Shown piece after piece: positions 7,505-15,601 of a DNA stretch of 64,000 nucleotides (within the stretch, counting starts at the first letter, position 1; each line of letters starts with the position of its first letter). The position numbers and the translations under genes were made by a program. The stretch comes from VXMO01 sp965205915 (GTDB lineage: Bacteria; Chloroflexota; Dehalococcoidia; UBA6926): contig OZ242191.1 in the NCBI GenBank assembly GCA_965205915.1, positions 310,001 through 374,000 of the forward strand. Reading direction: 5' to 3'. Below the pieces are notes generated by a model. It did no database searches and was not told the origin of the DNA. It saw only the letters and a list, made by a program, of their open reading frames with translations.

Positions 7505-9559
7505 ATGCAAACGTACCCGACGCCAGACATTCGGAACATTGTGCTATTGGGCCACAACGGTGACGGCAAGACGACGCTCGCAGAGCGACTGCTGTTTCGC
7601 TCAGGCGCGTTGAGCCGGATGGGAAAGATCGAGGACGGCACGACTGCCTCCGACTATGAGCCTGAGGAGGAGCGTCGTGGCGGTTCCGTGAACCTCTCCG
7701 TCCTACCCGTCGAATGGGCCGGCAAGAAGATCAATATCCTGGACACGCCCGGGTATATGGATTTCCTGGGGGAGATGCTGAGCGGCCTGTTGGTGGCCGA
7801 CGCCGCCGTCATCGTCGCCGATGCTTCAACGGCCTTGCAGGTCGGCACCGACATGGCGTGGAGCAGGGCGTCAGATCGGGGTTTGGCCCGCCTGCTCGTC
7901 CTCGCCAAGATGGACCGCGAAAACGCCGAGTACGACACGATGTTCGCAACAGCCCGTGAACGATACGGCAACGGCTGCGCCCCCGTTCTCGTCCCCATCG
8001 GCGCGGGTGGTTCGTTCCGCGGCGTTGTCGACGTGTTGAACAGAAAAGCGTACTTGGAGGACGGCACAGAGACGGATGTGTCTGATGACATGGGCGTCGA
8101 TGTGGAGGCATACCGCGAGCAGGTCATTGAGGCTGTCGCGGAGGCGGACGATGATCTCGCCACAAAGTTCCTGGAGGGTGAGGACATCACGGACGAGGAG
8201 TTGATGGCCGCCCTGCGCGCAGGTGTTAAATCCTGCGAGGTCTTTCCTGTGCTCGCATCCTCCGGGCAGGCCGGCGCCGGCACGGACGCGCTGCTCAACG
8301 TGCTGGCTGAGTTGACTCCAAGCCCCGCCGATGTTCCCGCGCCCACCTCACAGACCGCGTCCGGCGAGGAAGCGACTGTAACGGCGGACCCGGATGGTGA
8401 AGTCGCCGCGCTCATCTTCAAGACGACCGCCGACCAGTTCGTCGGCAAGCTCTCCTATTTCCGTGTGATGTCCGGCACGATCCACACGAACAGTCATGTG
8501 TGGAACACAGCCCAGAATCAGCAGGAGCGCATGGCCCAAATCGTTGTCCCCATCGGCAAGGATCACGAGAACGTTGAGACTCTTGCGCCCGGCGATATTG
8601 GCGCAGTGGCCAAGCTGGGCGTGTCCCACACCGGAGATACGCTGTCGACCCGCGAGGCCGGGCTGTCGCTGCCGGGTATCCAATTCCCCGAACCAATTTT
8701 CAGCGTGGCCGTTGAGGCGAAGACGAAGGCCGACCAGGACAAGATGGGCCCGGCGCTCGGGCGGCTCCTTGAGGAGGACCCGAGCCTCACGATGACACGC
8801 GAAAGCGACACCCATCAGGTCATTCTCTCGGGTCTCGGCGATTCCCATATCGATGTCTCGGTGCAAAAGCTGCAACGCAAATTCGGCGTAGAAGTGGAGG
8901 TCGGGACGCCCAAGGTCCCCTACCGCGAGACGATTCGCATTTCCACTCGCGCCGAGTACAAGCACAAGAAGCAGACGGGCGGCCACGGACAATACGGCCA
9001 CGTCGTCCTGCAGCTGGAACCACTGGATCGCGGCGTGGGCTTTGAGTTTGGCCAGAAGGTCGTTGGCGGCTCGGTTCCCAAGAATTTCATCCCCGCCGTT
9101 GAAAAGGGCATCCGTGAATCGTTGCCGGAGGGCGCGGTCGCCCACTTCCCGATTGTGGATGTGCGCGCCGTGCTTGTGGATGGCAGCTTCCATGCCGTCG
9201 ATTCATCGGAAATGGCCTTCAAGATCGCAGCGTCTACCGCTCTCAAGCAGGGCATCCAGCAGGCGCAGCCCGTTCTTCTTGAACCCGTCATGACGCTCGA
9301 AGTGGTGACGCCGGAGGACTTTACCGGTGATGTCATCGGCAACCTCAACTCCAAGCGGGCGCATGTTCAGGGCATGACAACGGAGAACGAGGTGACAACC
9401 GTTCAGGCCGAGGCGCCGATGTCTGAGGTGCTGCGCTATTCGACGGAACTGCGCTCCATGACGCAGGGCCGCGCGTCATACACCATGCGCTTCTCCCATT
9501 ACGAAGAGGTGCCTCAACACCTCGCCCAGAAGATCATCGACGAAAGCGCCGAATCTTAG
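7505..9559 (+). CDS. EF-G-like translational GTPase (EF-G2/FusA2 type)
   Basis: A 684-residue five-domain EF-G homologue. The P-loop is GHNGDGKTT (16-24), G3 is DTPGY (80-84) and G4 is AKMD (134-137). Domain IV is present (QTGGHGQYGHV, then KVVGGSVPKNFIPAVEKG) and domain V ends the protein. It departs from housekeeping EF-G: G3 has Tyr where the GTP-hydrolysing His (DTPGH) sits, G4 has Ala for Asn, and the switch region reads ERRGGSV rather than ERGITI. These traits mark the second EF-G lineage of many bacteria, whose role (special elongation or ribosome handling) is poorly fixed. ATG 7505 is chosen by the adjacent AGGGGGAG. A terminator follows 31 nt after the stop. Confidence 0.88.
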   Translation: MQTYPTPDIRNIVLLGHNGDGKTTLAERLLFRSGALSRMGKIEDGTTASDYEPEEERRGGSVNLSVLPVEWAGKKINILDTPGYMDFLGEMLSGLLVADAAVIVADASTALQVGTDMAWSRASDRGLARLLVLAKMDRENAEYDTMFATARERYGNGCAPVLVPIGAGGSFRGVVDVLNRKAYLEDGTETDVSDDMGVDVEAYREQVIEAVAEADDDLATKFLEGEDITDEELMAALRAGVKSCEVFPVLASSGQAGAGTDALLNVLAELTPSPADVPAPTSQTASGEEATVTADPDGEVAALIFKTTADQFVGKLSYFRVMSGTIHTNSHVWNTAQNQQERMAQIVVPIGKDHENVETLAPGDIGAVAKLGVSHTGDTLSTREAGLSLPGIQFPEPIFSVAVEAKTKADQDKMGPALGRLLEEDPSLTMTRESDTHQVILSGLGDSHIDVSVQKLQRKFGVEVEVGTPKVPYRETIRISTRAEYKHKKQTGGHGQYGHVVLQLEPLDRGVGFEFGQKVVGGSVPKNFIPAVEKGIRESLPEGAVAHFPIVDVRAVLVDGSFHAVDSSEMAFKIAASTALKQGIQQAQPVLLEPVMTLEVVTPEDFTGDVIGNLNSKRAHVQGMTTENEVTTVQAEAPMSEVLRYSTELRSMTQGRASYTMRFSHYEEVPQHLAQKIIDESAES

Positions 9560-9590
9560 CGCCTCACGACACAAGCGGATCAAAAAATAC

Positions 9591-9617
9591 GGGGCGCTCC
9601 GACGGAGCGCCCCGTTG
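9591..9617 (+). terminator. Intrinsic terminator after the EF-G-like gene
   Basis: A perfect 10-bp stem GGGGCGCTCC / GGAGCGCCCC (9591-9600 and 9604-9613) with loop GAC. The T-run is weak. The end of the hairpin (CCCCGTTGACGTTC, from 9610) recurs at 10361 in front of the second toxin-antitoxin copy. Confidence 0.7.
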
Positions 9618-9680
9618 ACGTTCACGCCATACTGTTATCGGCATCAGGAGATTGACCAACAGCACTAAGGGCAGACAGAC

Positions 9681-9947
9681 ATGGAACAAGCATCGGAGAA
9701 GATCACCTTCACCGCGCCGGCAGAGCTGGCGGCGAAGATCAACGAGGCTGCGGAGGCCGACGGTTGTTCACGAAGTGAATTCCTGCGGAAGGCTATGGAC
9801 AAGTACATCCGAGATCTTCGCTGGGAAGAGAATCTTCGATATGGTAGAAAGAAAGCTAGGGAGTTGGGTATCCGTCCTGAAGATGTGGACGACATCGTCC
9901 ACGAGGTTCGCGACGAAATGTGGCGCGAGCAACAGTCCAAATCGTGA
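9681..9947 (+). CDS. RHH (CopG-type) antitoxin, copy 1
   Basis: An 88-residue protein. Residues 7-43 (KITFTAPAELAAKINEAAEA, then DGCSRSEFLRKAM) are a ribbon-helix-helix DNA-binding domain. The C-terminal half is charged and helical, the usual toxin-binding region. It overlaps the downstream PIN toxin gene by 4 nt (GTGA), the standard antitoxin-first arrangement. Copy 2 at 10430 has a nearly identical DNA-binding half but a clearly different C-terminal half, so the two may share an operator while binding their own toxins. Family call from motif and operon; targets unknown. Confidence 0.82.
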   Translation: MEQASEKITFTAPAELAAKINEAAEADGCSRSEFLRKAMDKYIRDLRWEENLRYGRKKARELGIRPEDVDDIVHEVRDEMWREQQSKS

Positions 9948-10357
9948 GGGTTGTCTTGGACACGAATATTCTTGTGTCATCGCGCCTCACTTTTGGCAAC
10001 CCCTATTATGTTGTCCAGCTCGCGAGAGCTGGCCACTTTGACTTGTGCTTGTCCGTACAGATACTCAGCGAGTTTTCCAGCGTCATGATGCGGAGGTTTA
10101 GGTGGAGTGAACAACGGATCAACTCTGTCGTGGAGGAACTTAGACGGATTGCCACGCTGATCGACCCACCCTCTGTCGCCCACGGCGTCACCGGCCATCC
10201 TCCCGATGACCGTATCCTTGACTGCGTCGCCGCTGCGGAGGCTGACTTTCTTGTCACCGGTGACAGGCGCCATCTCCTGCCCCTTCGCACATTTGGGAAC
10301 GCCCGCATCGTGACAGCGGCGGAGTTCCTGGATGTGCTGGAGTCTCAGGACGCCTGA
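9944..10357 (+). CDS. PIN-domain toxin (VapC-like ribonuclease), copy 1
   Basis: A 137-residue PIN protein. The first catalytic aspartate is in VVLDTNILVSS (D6), the conserved glutamate is near LSEF, and the last acidic cluster is in DDRILDCVAAAEADFLVTGD. The start is GTG 9944, overlapping the antitoxin stop; this gives the same length and N terminus as copy 2. An earlier in-frame ATG at 9920 lies inside the antitoxin. The C-terminal 53 residues are almost identical to copy 2, the N-terminal 80 are not. Predicted to cleave RNA with Mg2+; the target is unknown. Confidence 0.82.
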   Translation: MRVVLDTNILVSSRLTFGNPYYVVQLARAGHFDLCLSVQILSEFSSVMMRRFRWSEQRINSVVEELRRIATLIDPPSVAHGVTGHPPDDRILDCVAAAEADFLVTGDRRHLLPLRTFGNARIVTAAEFLDVLESQDA

Positions 10358-10429
10358 CCGCCCCGTTGACGTTCCGGCCCTACTGTTGCCAGCATGTAGA
10401 AGCGCAAAGAATAGGCGAGGCACACTGTC

Positions 10430-10693
10430 ATGGAACAAGCTGAGAGAATCACCTTCACCGCGCCGGCAGAGCTGGCAGCGAAGATCGACGAGGCTGCGGA
10501 GGCCGACGGCTGCTCCCGTAGCGAATTCCTGCGGAAGGCGATAGAACGGTACATCAGTGACCGTGAGTGGGCAGAAATCTACCGCTATGGTGAACAGCAA
10601 GCCAAGAAGATGGGCATCAAGTCGGAAGACATTGATGACATCATCCATGAATACCGGGAGGAAGTGGCTCGCGAAGAAGAGTCCGGCTCGTGA
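10430..10693 (+). CDS. RHH (CopG-type) antitoxin, copy 2
   Basis: An 87-residue paralogue of the copy 1 antitoxin. The RHH segment (RITFTAPAELAAKIDEAAEA, then DGCSRSEFLRKAI) is nearly unchanged. The tail after residue 43 diverges (REWAEIYRYGEQQAKKMG) but keeps the same pattern ending in DDIIHEYREE. It overlaps the toxin start by 4 nt (GTGA) at 10690. Shared DNA-binding half and different partner-binding half suggest insulated toxin pairing with possible cross-regulation. Confidence 0.82.
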   Translation: MEQAERITFTAPAELAAKIDEAAEADGCSRSEFLRKAIERYISDREWAEIYRYGEQQAKKMGIKSEDIDDIIHEYREEVAREEESGS

Positions 10694-11103
10694 GGGTCGT
10701 CCTTGACACCAACATCATTGTGTCGGGCTTGGCATACGCGGGAAATGAGCGGCGAATACTCGATTCGGCCCGTAATCGACGATACGCTCTCGTTCTGTCC
10801 GAGTTCATTCTGCACGAGGCTCGGGGTGTGATGCCTCGAAAGTTCAATTGGGACTCGGCGCGTGTTACTCGTGCTCTGTCTCGTTTGGCGACAATTGCCA
10901 CCCTGATCGATCCACCACGTATTTCTGAACCCACTACGGGCCACCCTCCGGATGACCAGGTTCTCGCCTGTGTCGCCGCTGCGGAGGCTGACTTTCTTGT
11001 CACGGGTGACAGGCGTCATCTCCTGCCCCTTCGCACATTTGGCAACGCCCGCATCGTGACAGCGGCGGAGTTCCTGGAGGAGCTGGAGGCTCAGGGCGCC
11101 TGA
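10690..11103 (+). CDS. PIN-domain toxin (VapC-like ribonuclease), copy 2
   Basis: A 137-residue PIN protein with VVLDTNIIVSG (D6), a mid glutamate in LSEFILHE, and the acidic C-terminal cluster DDQVLACVAAAEADFLVTGD. GTG 10690 is the start. From about residue 85 onward it is nearly identical to copy 1, while residues 10-84 are only weakly similar. That pattern fits recombination or gene conversion of the 3' end after duplication. A hairpin terminator lies 48 nt downstream. Confidence 0.82.
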   Translation: MRVVLDTNIIVSGLAYAGNERRILDSARNRRYALVLSEFILHEARGVMPRKFNWDSARVTRALSRLATIATLIDPPRISEPTTGHPPDDQVLACVAAAEADFLVTGDRRHLLPLRTFGNARIVTAAEFLEELEAQGA

Positions 11104-11150
11104 CCACTTTCGCCGCCTGATCAACTTCGCACGCGAAACGGCAAAAAGAA

Positions 11151-11184
11151 CCGCCGCAACCTCTACGGGTTGCGGCGGCATTTT
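11151..11184. terminator. Bidirectional intrinsic terminator
   Basis: An 11-bp stem CCGCCGCAACC / GGTTGCGGCGG (11151-11161 and 11168-11178) is followed by CATTTTG on the plus strand. It is preceded by AAAAAG (11144 region), which reads as a T-run on the minus strand. It can end both the toxin-antitoxin transcript and the convergent etfBA transcript. Confidence 0.8.
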
Positions 11185-11217
11185 GTCTAAACGACTGCCG
11201 GAGTAGGTTGAACCCAC

Positions 11218-12216
11218 TCAGGCTTGCATCAGCTTCTGAACCTCTTCGATGAGCACCGGCAACACCTGCTTATAGTCGCCGACGACGCCGAATCGCGATT
11301 CGCTGAAGATGTTTGCCTCCGGGTCGCGGTTGATCGCGACGATGTTCTTGGAGCCGGAGCAACCCGCCATGTGCTGGCTTGCACCGGACAGCGCAATCGC
11401 GATGTACACGTCCGGCGAAACGACACGGCCCGTGATACCGATCATCAGGTCCTGCTCACAGAAGCCGGAGTCCGTCGCCGCGCGGGTCGCGCCCACTGCG
11501 GACTGAGGCAGCAACGCCTGTAGCTTGTACAACTCGTTGAATCCTGCTTCGTCACCCATGCCGCGCCCACCGGTGACGATGATCGTCGCGTCCTCAAGGC
11601 GGATACCCGCGACCTGTGCTTCTTCATGCTTGACGAACCGGGAACGCACGGAAGAGGCATCAAGGCCAACATCAACATTGACAACATTGCCGGAGCGTCC
11701 GCTCTGCGGCTCCGCGCCGTCATACGCCTTCATGTGAACCGTCGCAATCGCGGGCATCTTTGGGAACGAGACCACTTGGCGGAACAAGCCGCCTGCGACT
11801 GATCGCGCTGCCTGTAGCTGGCCGTCGACAATGCTCAGGCCGGAGGTATCCGACGCGATGCCGGTTTGCAAACGTACCGCGAGATACGGGCCAAGATCGC
11901 GTCCGTTCGGCGTGTGGCCGATCAAGATAATGCGTGGGTTGGCCTGCTGCGCGACGGCGATAACCGCCGGGGTGTACGTCTCATTGAGGTAATTGGCGAA
12001 CAGGTCGCCGTCCACCGCGTAGACCGTGTCCGCGCCGAGGTCGATGATGTCCTGCGCTCGCGCGCCAACGCCACTGCCAATCAGCGCCGCCGAAATCGGC
12101 TCGCCCAAGTCGGCTGAAAGCCCCTGCGCCGCAGACATCAACTCGCCCGTAATAGAAAGCAGAGACCCGTCCGCGCCCGTCTCCGCAACAATAAGAATGC
12201 CGCTCTCACCGGCCAT
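11218..12216 (-). CDS. etfA: Electron transfer flavoprotein, alpha subunit
   Basis: A 332-residue FAD-binding ETF subunit. The C-terminal FAD domain is canonical: TGGRGMGDEAGF, then GATRAATDSGFCEQDLMIG, then TGRVVSPDVYIAIALSGASQ, then INRDPEANIFSESRFGVVGD. The N-terminal domain has the ETF Rossmann-like pattern (LIGHTPNGRDLGPYLAVRL). It lies 56 nt downstream of etfB and is expressed with it. ETF collects electrons from acyl-CoA and related dehydrogenases; the divergent membrane FeS oxidoreductase at 13274 is the likely electron acceptor. Length and motifs are normal. Confidence 0.95.
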   Translation of the reverse strand: MAGESGILIVAETGADGSLLSITGELMSAAQGLSADLGEPISAALIGSGVGARAQDIIDLGADTVYAVDGDLFANYLNETYTPAVIAVAQQANPRIILIGHTPNGRDLGPYLAVRLQTGIASDTSGLSIVDGQLQAARSVAGGLFRQVVSFPKMPAIATVHMKAYDGAEPQSGRSGNVVNVDVGLDASSVRSRFVKHEEAQVAGIRLEDATIIVTGGRGMGDEAGFNELYKLQALLPQSAVGATRAATDSGFCEQDLMIGITGRVVSPDVYIAIALSGASQHMAGCSGSKNIVAINRDPEANIFSESRFGVVGDYKQVLPVLIEEVQKLMQA

Positions 12217-12272
12217 GTGTCGTTCTCCTTCTCAGTTCCGTCACTCGGAATCTTCTCTTTGTCGAGAGCTGC

Positions 12273-13064
12273 CTAGATCAGGCGCTCTTCACGCAGTCTG
12301 AGCGCGAGCGCCTTCGCCGCCTCTGCCGGGCTATCGCCCTCGATCATCTCAACGTTCCCCGACTTCTCAGGCGCGAACAGGTCGACGACCTCAGTGAACG
12401 GATCCGCCGCGTCCATCGCGTCCAGGTCACCCTTGCCCCACACGGTTGGATCCACGCGCTTCGCCGACATGATGCCGCGCATCGTCGCGTAGCGAGGCTG
12501 TCCCAACTCGTTTGAGACCGTCACCAGCGCAGGCAATCGAGCCGCCACCGTGTCAATGCCATCGTCGACGATCCGGGCGATCTCTACCTCATCGCCGTTA
12601 ACCGCAATTGAGATGGCATTGGTCAAGACCGGCACATCGAGGATGGCCGCAAGCGCCGTCGCCACGATTCCCTGGTCAAGGTCAGACGACTGCCTGCCCG
12701 AGAGAATGAGATCGAAGTCGCCAATTTTTCGAATGGCCGCGGCCAGCGTCGCAGCAACAGTCACCGGATCGCCGTTCGGCAGGTCGGGATCCTGTACGAG
12801 ATAGATATCGTCCGCCCCCATCGCGAGCGGCCGCTTGATGACATCGAGCACATGGCTCTCGCCGAGGCTAACAACGCTAACGGTCGTATCGGCTACGGCC
12901 TCCTTAACGCGGAGAGCCGCTTCTGTTGCGTAGTTGTCATAGTCGCTCACGGCTGCCGGCACGCTGGCCGCAACGGCGACTCTCTTCGCCGCCCTGTCCG
13001 CCGTGAACGAGCTCTGTGGCGCCTCCGGATCGGGCACCTGTTTCACAGTAACGATGATGCGCAT
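12273..13064 (-). CDS. etfB: Electron transfer flavoprotein, beta subunit
   Basis: A 263-residue ETF beta subunit: MRIIVTVKQVPDPEAP at the N terminus, ALRVKEA, AMGADDIYLV, the nucleotide-binding loop around SGRQSSDLDQGIVATALA, and PRYATMRGIMSAKR. ATG 13064 is preferred over GTG 13076 because GGGGG sits 5-6 nt before it and the protein then begins at the family N terminus. First gene of etfBA, behind a near-consensus promoter. It is not obvious from sequence whether this ETF is bifurcating; its pairing with a quinone-reductase-type gene rather than Bcd favours ordinary electron transfer. Confidence 0.95.
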   Translation of the reverse strand: MRIIVTVKQVPDPEAPQSSFTADRAAKRVAVAASVPAAVSDYDNYATEAALRVKEAVADTTVSVVSLGESHVLDVIKRPLAMGADDIYLVQDPDLPNGDPVTVAATLAAAIRKIGDFDLILSGRQSSDLDQGIVATALAAILDVPVLTNAISIAVNGDEVEIARIVDDGIDTVAARLPALVTVSNELGQPRYATMRGIMSAKRVDPTVWGKGDLDAMDAADPFTEVVDLFAPEKSGNVEMIEGDSPAEAAKALALRLREERLI

Positions 13065-13121
13065 GCATACCCCCACTTATTGATCCTTAACGGGAACGCC
13101 TCCAACTACGGAGGCATAAAA

Positions 13122-13151
13122 GTTATAGCATTCACAATGGAACAGTGTCAA
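13122..13151 (-). promoter_or_regulatory. Promoter of etfBA
   Basis: On the minus strand TTGACA (13151-13146), an 18-nt spacer and TATAAC (13127-13122), the latter preceded by TGC, i.e. an extended -10. This is one of the best promoter matches in the window. The predicted start lies about 50 nt before etfB. Confidence 0.75.
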
Positions 13152-13215
13152 ATTGCGTGAACGTGGAGGGCACCACGTGCAAGCCGCATTTTGGCCGCGT
13201 TATGTCCGACCCCGT

Positions 13216-13223
13216 GCTATACT
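13216..13223 (+). promoter_or_regulatory. Extended -10 promoter of the membrane FeS oxidoreductase
   Basis: TGCTATACT (TG at 13215-13216, TATACT 13218-13223) lies about 50 nt before GTG 13274. The -35 region is poor. The same nonamer precedes prs and rpsO. Confidence 0.5.
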
Positions 13224-13273
13224 GCCCCGAACGGCAGCATTGATAGCCAAAACTGGGCGGGAGGGGCGGCGCT

Positions 13274-15415
13274 GTGACCCCTGAAAAGGAATTTCTCTGG
13301 ACGATTGGCGACCTTAAGTGGATTCTATTCGCGCTTGCCGGATTAACGGTCGCGTACATTTTCTACCGACTCTATGAGCGAGCGCAGCTCTGGAAGCTCG
13401 GACAACCCGCCGACAGACTCGGCAACCCCGTCACCCGTGGCCTCGCCTTTTCGAGGCTCCTCGTAACCCAGGGCTACGGCCATGAGAAATTCTTACGAGA
13501 CCGCTACGGCGGCCTTATGCACCTCCTCATCTTTTGGGGCGCGTCCATGCTCTTCCTCGGCACCACCGTCGGCACCCTTGAAGAAGAGTTTCTTTACCCG
13601 CTCGCGCACCGTGAGATTCTGACCTGGCCCATCGGCAACTGGTATCTCTACTCCTCACTCGCGTGGGACATCGGCGGACTCATGGCGCTTACCGGCTTGG
13701 CAATGGCGATCTTCCGACGCTCCGCCATCCAGAAACCCCACTCCCCCGGACTGCTCGACGACAAGATCATCCTCGCACTGGCACTCATCCTCGTCTTCCA
13801 GGGATTCGGGCTAGAGGGCCTGCGACAACTGGGCCAAACATCATTCGGCATCGAGTACCTTGACCACCCGGATTGGGCGATATGGTCGCCGGGTGGCTTT
13901 GCGTTCGCCGCCTTCTTCTATGAGGTACTGGGCGTCCGCGCCGACACTGCCGAGACCGTTTACCGCGGGCTCTGGTGGATGCACTCCGCCACCGTCCTCG
14001 GCTCCCTGCTTTACGCCGCGTTCACGCTTTCCAAGTTCAGCCACACGTGGATTTCACCCGCCAACTGGTTCTTCCGCAATCTTGAGCCGCGCGGCAAGCT
14101 GCAGGCCATCCCCAACCTTGAGACGCGGGAGACATTCGGCGCAGCCACGTTGACCGATTTCACGTGGAAACAACTCATGGACGGCGACGCCTGCACACGA
14201 TGCAGTCGCTGCACGGACAACTGCCCTGCCCACATCACCGGCAAGAGCCTCTCGCCGATGATGGTCATCCAGAACCTCAAGGGCTACGTCGGCTCCTACG
14301 GCGACGCGCTCTACAAGGCCGGCGGCGACGAATCGAAGGTCGCCCCTGAGCTCATCATGGCCCCTGCCGGCGAGGTTGTTGCGGAAGAAGACCTCTGGTC
14401 ATGCGTCACGTGCGGCGCTTGCATGGAGGCCTGCCCTGTTTTCATCGAACACGTACCAACCATCGTCGAAATGCGCCGCGCCCTTGTGATGAACGAGGGT
14501 CGGTTGCCGGAAACGGCGGAGGCCGCTCTCCGCAGCCTGGAGACGCGCGGCCACCCGTGGAGCGGCATGAGCCGCACCCGCACCGAATGGACGGAGGGAC
14601 TCGAAGTTCCGCTGATGTCAGAGGTTGAAAACCCGGAGGAGATTGAGGTTCTGTACTGGGTCGGCTGCGCCGCGTCCATGGAGGATCGCTCCATGCGGAT
14701 CGCCCGCGCCACCGGCCGAATCCTCATCAACGCCGGCATCAAGTTCGCCATCCTCGGCGACGAGGAATCCTGCACGGGCGACCCCGCCCGACGCATCGGC
14801 ATGGAATACCTCTTCCAGATCCAGGCTCAGCAGAACGTCGAGACCCTTGATCGCTACGGCGTCAAGACCATCGTCACGACGTGCCCGCACTGCTTCAACA
14901 CTCTTGCCAACGAGTACCCGGAATTCGGCGGCAACTACCAGGTCATGCATCACACCCAGTACCTGCAGAGCCTCGTCGCATCCGGCCGACTCACGCTGGA
15001 TAAGACCCGGCAAGGCCCGACGTTCGGCACCGTCACCTACCATGATCCTTGCTACCTCGGTCGTCACAACGGCGTCTACGACGCGCCGCGTGACGTCGTG
15101 GACAGCATTCCCGGCGTCGATAACGTCACGGAGATGGAAATGAACCGCAACCGCGCGTTCTGCTGCGGCGCGGGCGGCGGCCACATGTGGATGGAAGACG
15201 GCCCCGGCAACGAGAAGATCAACCACCGCCGCACCCGCCACGCCATCGAGGCAGGCGCCGACGTCATCGCCACGGCGTGCCCGTTCTGCGCCCAGATGTT
15301 TGAGGACGGAGTTAAGGTGACGGGGCAGGACGAGAAGATGCGCGTCCTGGATCTCTCGGAGATGATCGTCCAGACCATCGACGAGCCGGAGCCTGCCACC
15401 ACTGAAACCGACTAG
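13274..15415 (+). CDS. Membrane-bound FeS oxidoreductase, ETF:menaquinone oxidoreductase (EMO/DUF224) type
   Basis: A 713-residue three-part protein. Residues 1-270 hold about five membrane segments of a cytochrome-b/NarI-like module (LIFWGASMLFLGTTVGTLEEE, SLAWDIGGLMALTGLAMAIF). Then come two 4Fe-4S ferredoxin motifs, C307-x2-C-x2-C-x3-C and C377-x2-C-x2-C-x3-C. The last 250 residues contain HdrD-like CCG elements (TTCPHCFNTL, YHDPCYLGRHNGVYDAPRD, AFCCGAGGGHMWMED, ATACPFCAQMFEDG). Divergent etfBA supports transfer of electrons from ETF to menaquinone. GTG 13274 is supported by GGGAGGGG just upstream. Confidence 0.88.
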   Translation: MTPEKEFLWTIGDLKWILFALAGLTVAYIFYRLYERAQLWKLGQPADRLGNPVTRGLAFSRLLVTQGYGHEKFLRDRYGGLMHLLIFWGASMLFLGTTVGTLEEEFLYPLAHREILTWPIGNWYLYSSLAWDIGGLMALTGLAMAIFRRSAIQKPHSPGLLDDKIILALALILVFQGFGLEGLRQLGQTSFGIEYLDHPDWAIWSPGGFAFAAFFYEVLGVRADTAETVYRGLWWMHSATVLGSLLYAAFTLSKFSHTWISPANWFFRNLEPRGKLQAIPNLETRETFGAATLTDFTWKQLMDGDACTRCSRCTDNCPAHITGKSLSPMMVIQNLKGYVGSYGDALYKAGGDESKVAPELIMAPAGEVVAEEDLWSCVTCGACMEACPVFIEHVPTIVEMRRALVMNEGRLPETAEAALRSLETRGHPWSGMSRTRTEWTEGLEVPLMSEVENPEEIEVLYWVGCAASMEDRSMRIARATGRILINAGIKFAILGDEESCTGDPARRIGMEYLFQIQAQQNVETLDRYGVKTIVTTCPHCFNTLANEYPEFGGNYQVMHHTQYLQSLVASGRLTLDKTRQGPTFGTVTYHDPCYLGRHNGVYDAPRDVVDSIPGVDNVTEMEMNRNRAFCCGAGGGHMWMEDGPGNEKINHRRTRHAIEAGADVIATACPFCAQMFEDGVKVTGQDEKMRVLDLSEMIVQTIDEPEPATTETD

Positions 15416-15442
15416 AGGGCTCTTCGAAACGCATAGAGCATT

Positions 15443-15468
15443 GAGGAGCGGCTCGCGAGCCGCTCCTC
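15443..15468. terminator. Perfect 26-nt palindrome downstream of the EMO gene
   Basis: A self-complementary sequence (GAGGAGCGGCTCG / CGAGCCGCTCCTC) 28 nt after the stop. It can form a strong hairpin but has no clear T-run, so termination is likely but not certain. Confidence 0.55.
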
Positions 15469-15521
15469 CCTCATTCACACACTGATCCATATGCTACGTG
15501 CCTACTCGCCATTCATCTGCT

Positions 15522-15547
15522 TATAATGGTCGTGTGAAAGTGTTCAC
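15522..15547 (+). promoter_or_regulatory. Promoter and small inverted repeat before hflKC
   Basis: TATAAT (15522-15527), preceded by TGCT, lies 75 nt before the hflK start. The -35 region is weak. Just downstream GTGAA-AGTG-TTCAC forms an inverted repeat near the expected transcription start, a possible operator. Confidence 0.45.
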
Positions 15548-15601
15548 CTTATCCTTGGCGACTATCGCGAGACGGGGCCTCTAGGGCGTCCGCCCCGCGT
15601 C

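Larger units (their letters stand above)
9610..11103 (+). repeat. Tandem duplication of an RHH/PIN toxin-antitoxin module
   Basis: Two units lie head to tail: about 9610-10360 and 10361-11103. Both begin with CCCCGTTGACGTTC, followed by a similar leader (TACTGTT, then GCAT), an antitoxin gene opening MEQA, and a PIN gene overlapping it at GTGA. Identity is very high in the 5' part of the antitoxin gene and in the last 160 nt of the toxin gene, and low between them. Confidence 0.85.

Noticed and set aside
12273..13064. Electron-bifurcating ETF
   Set aside because: The neighbour is a membrane quinone-reductase-type protein and no Bcd-like or FixCX genes are present; the sequence alone does not show a bifurcating FAD site.
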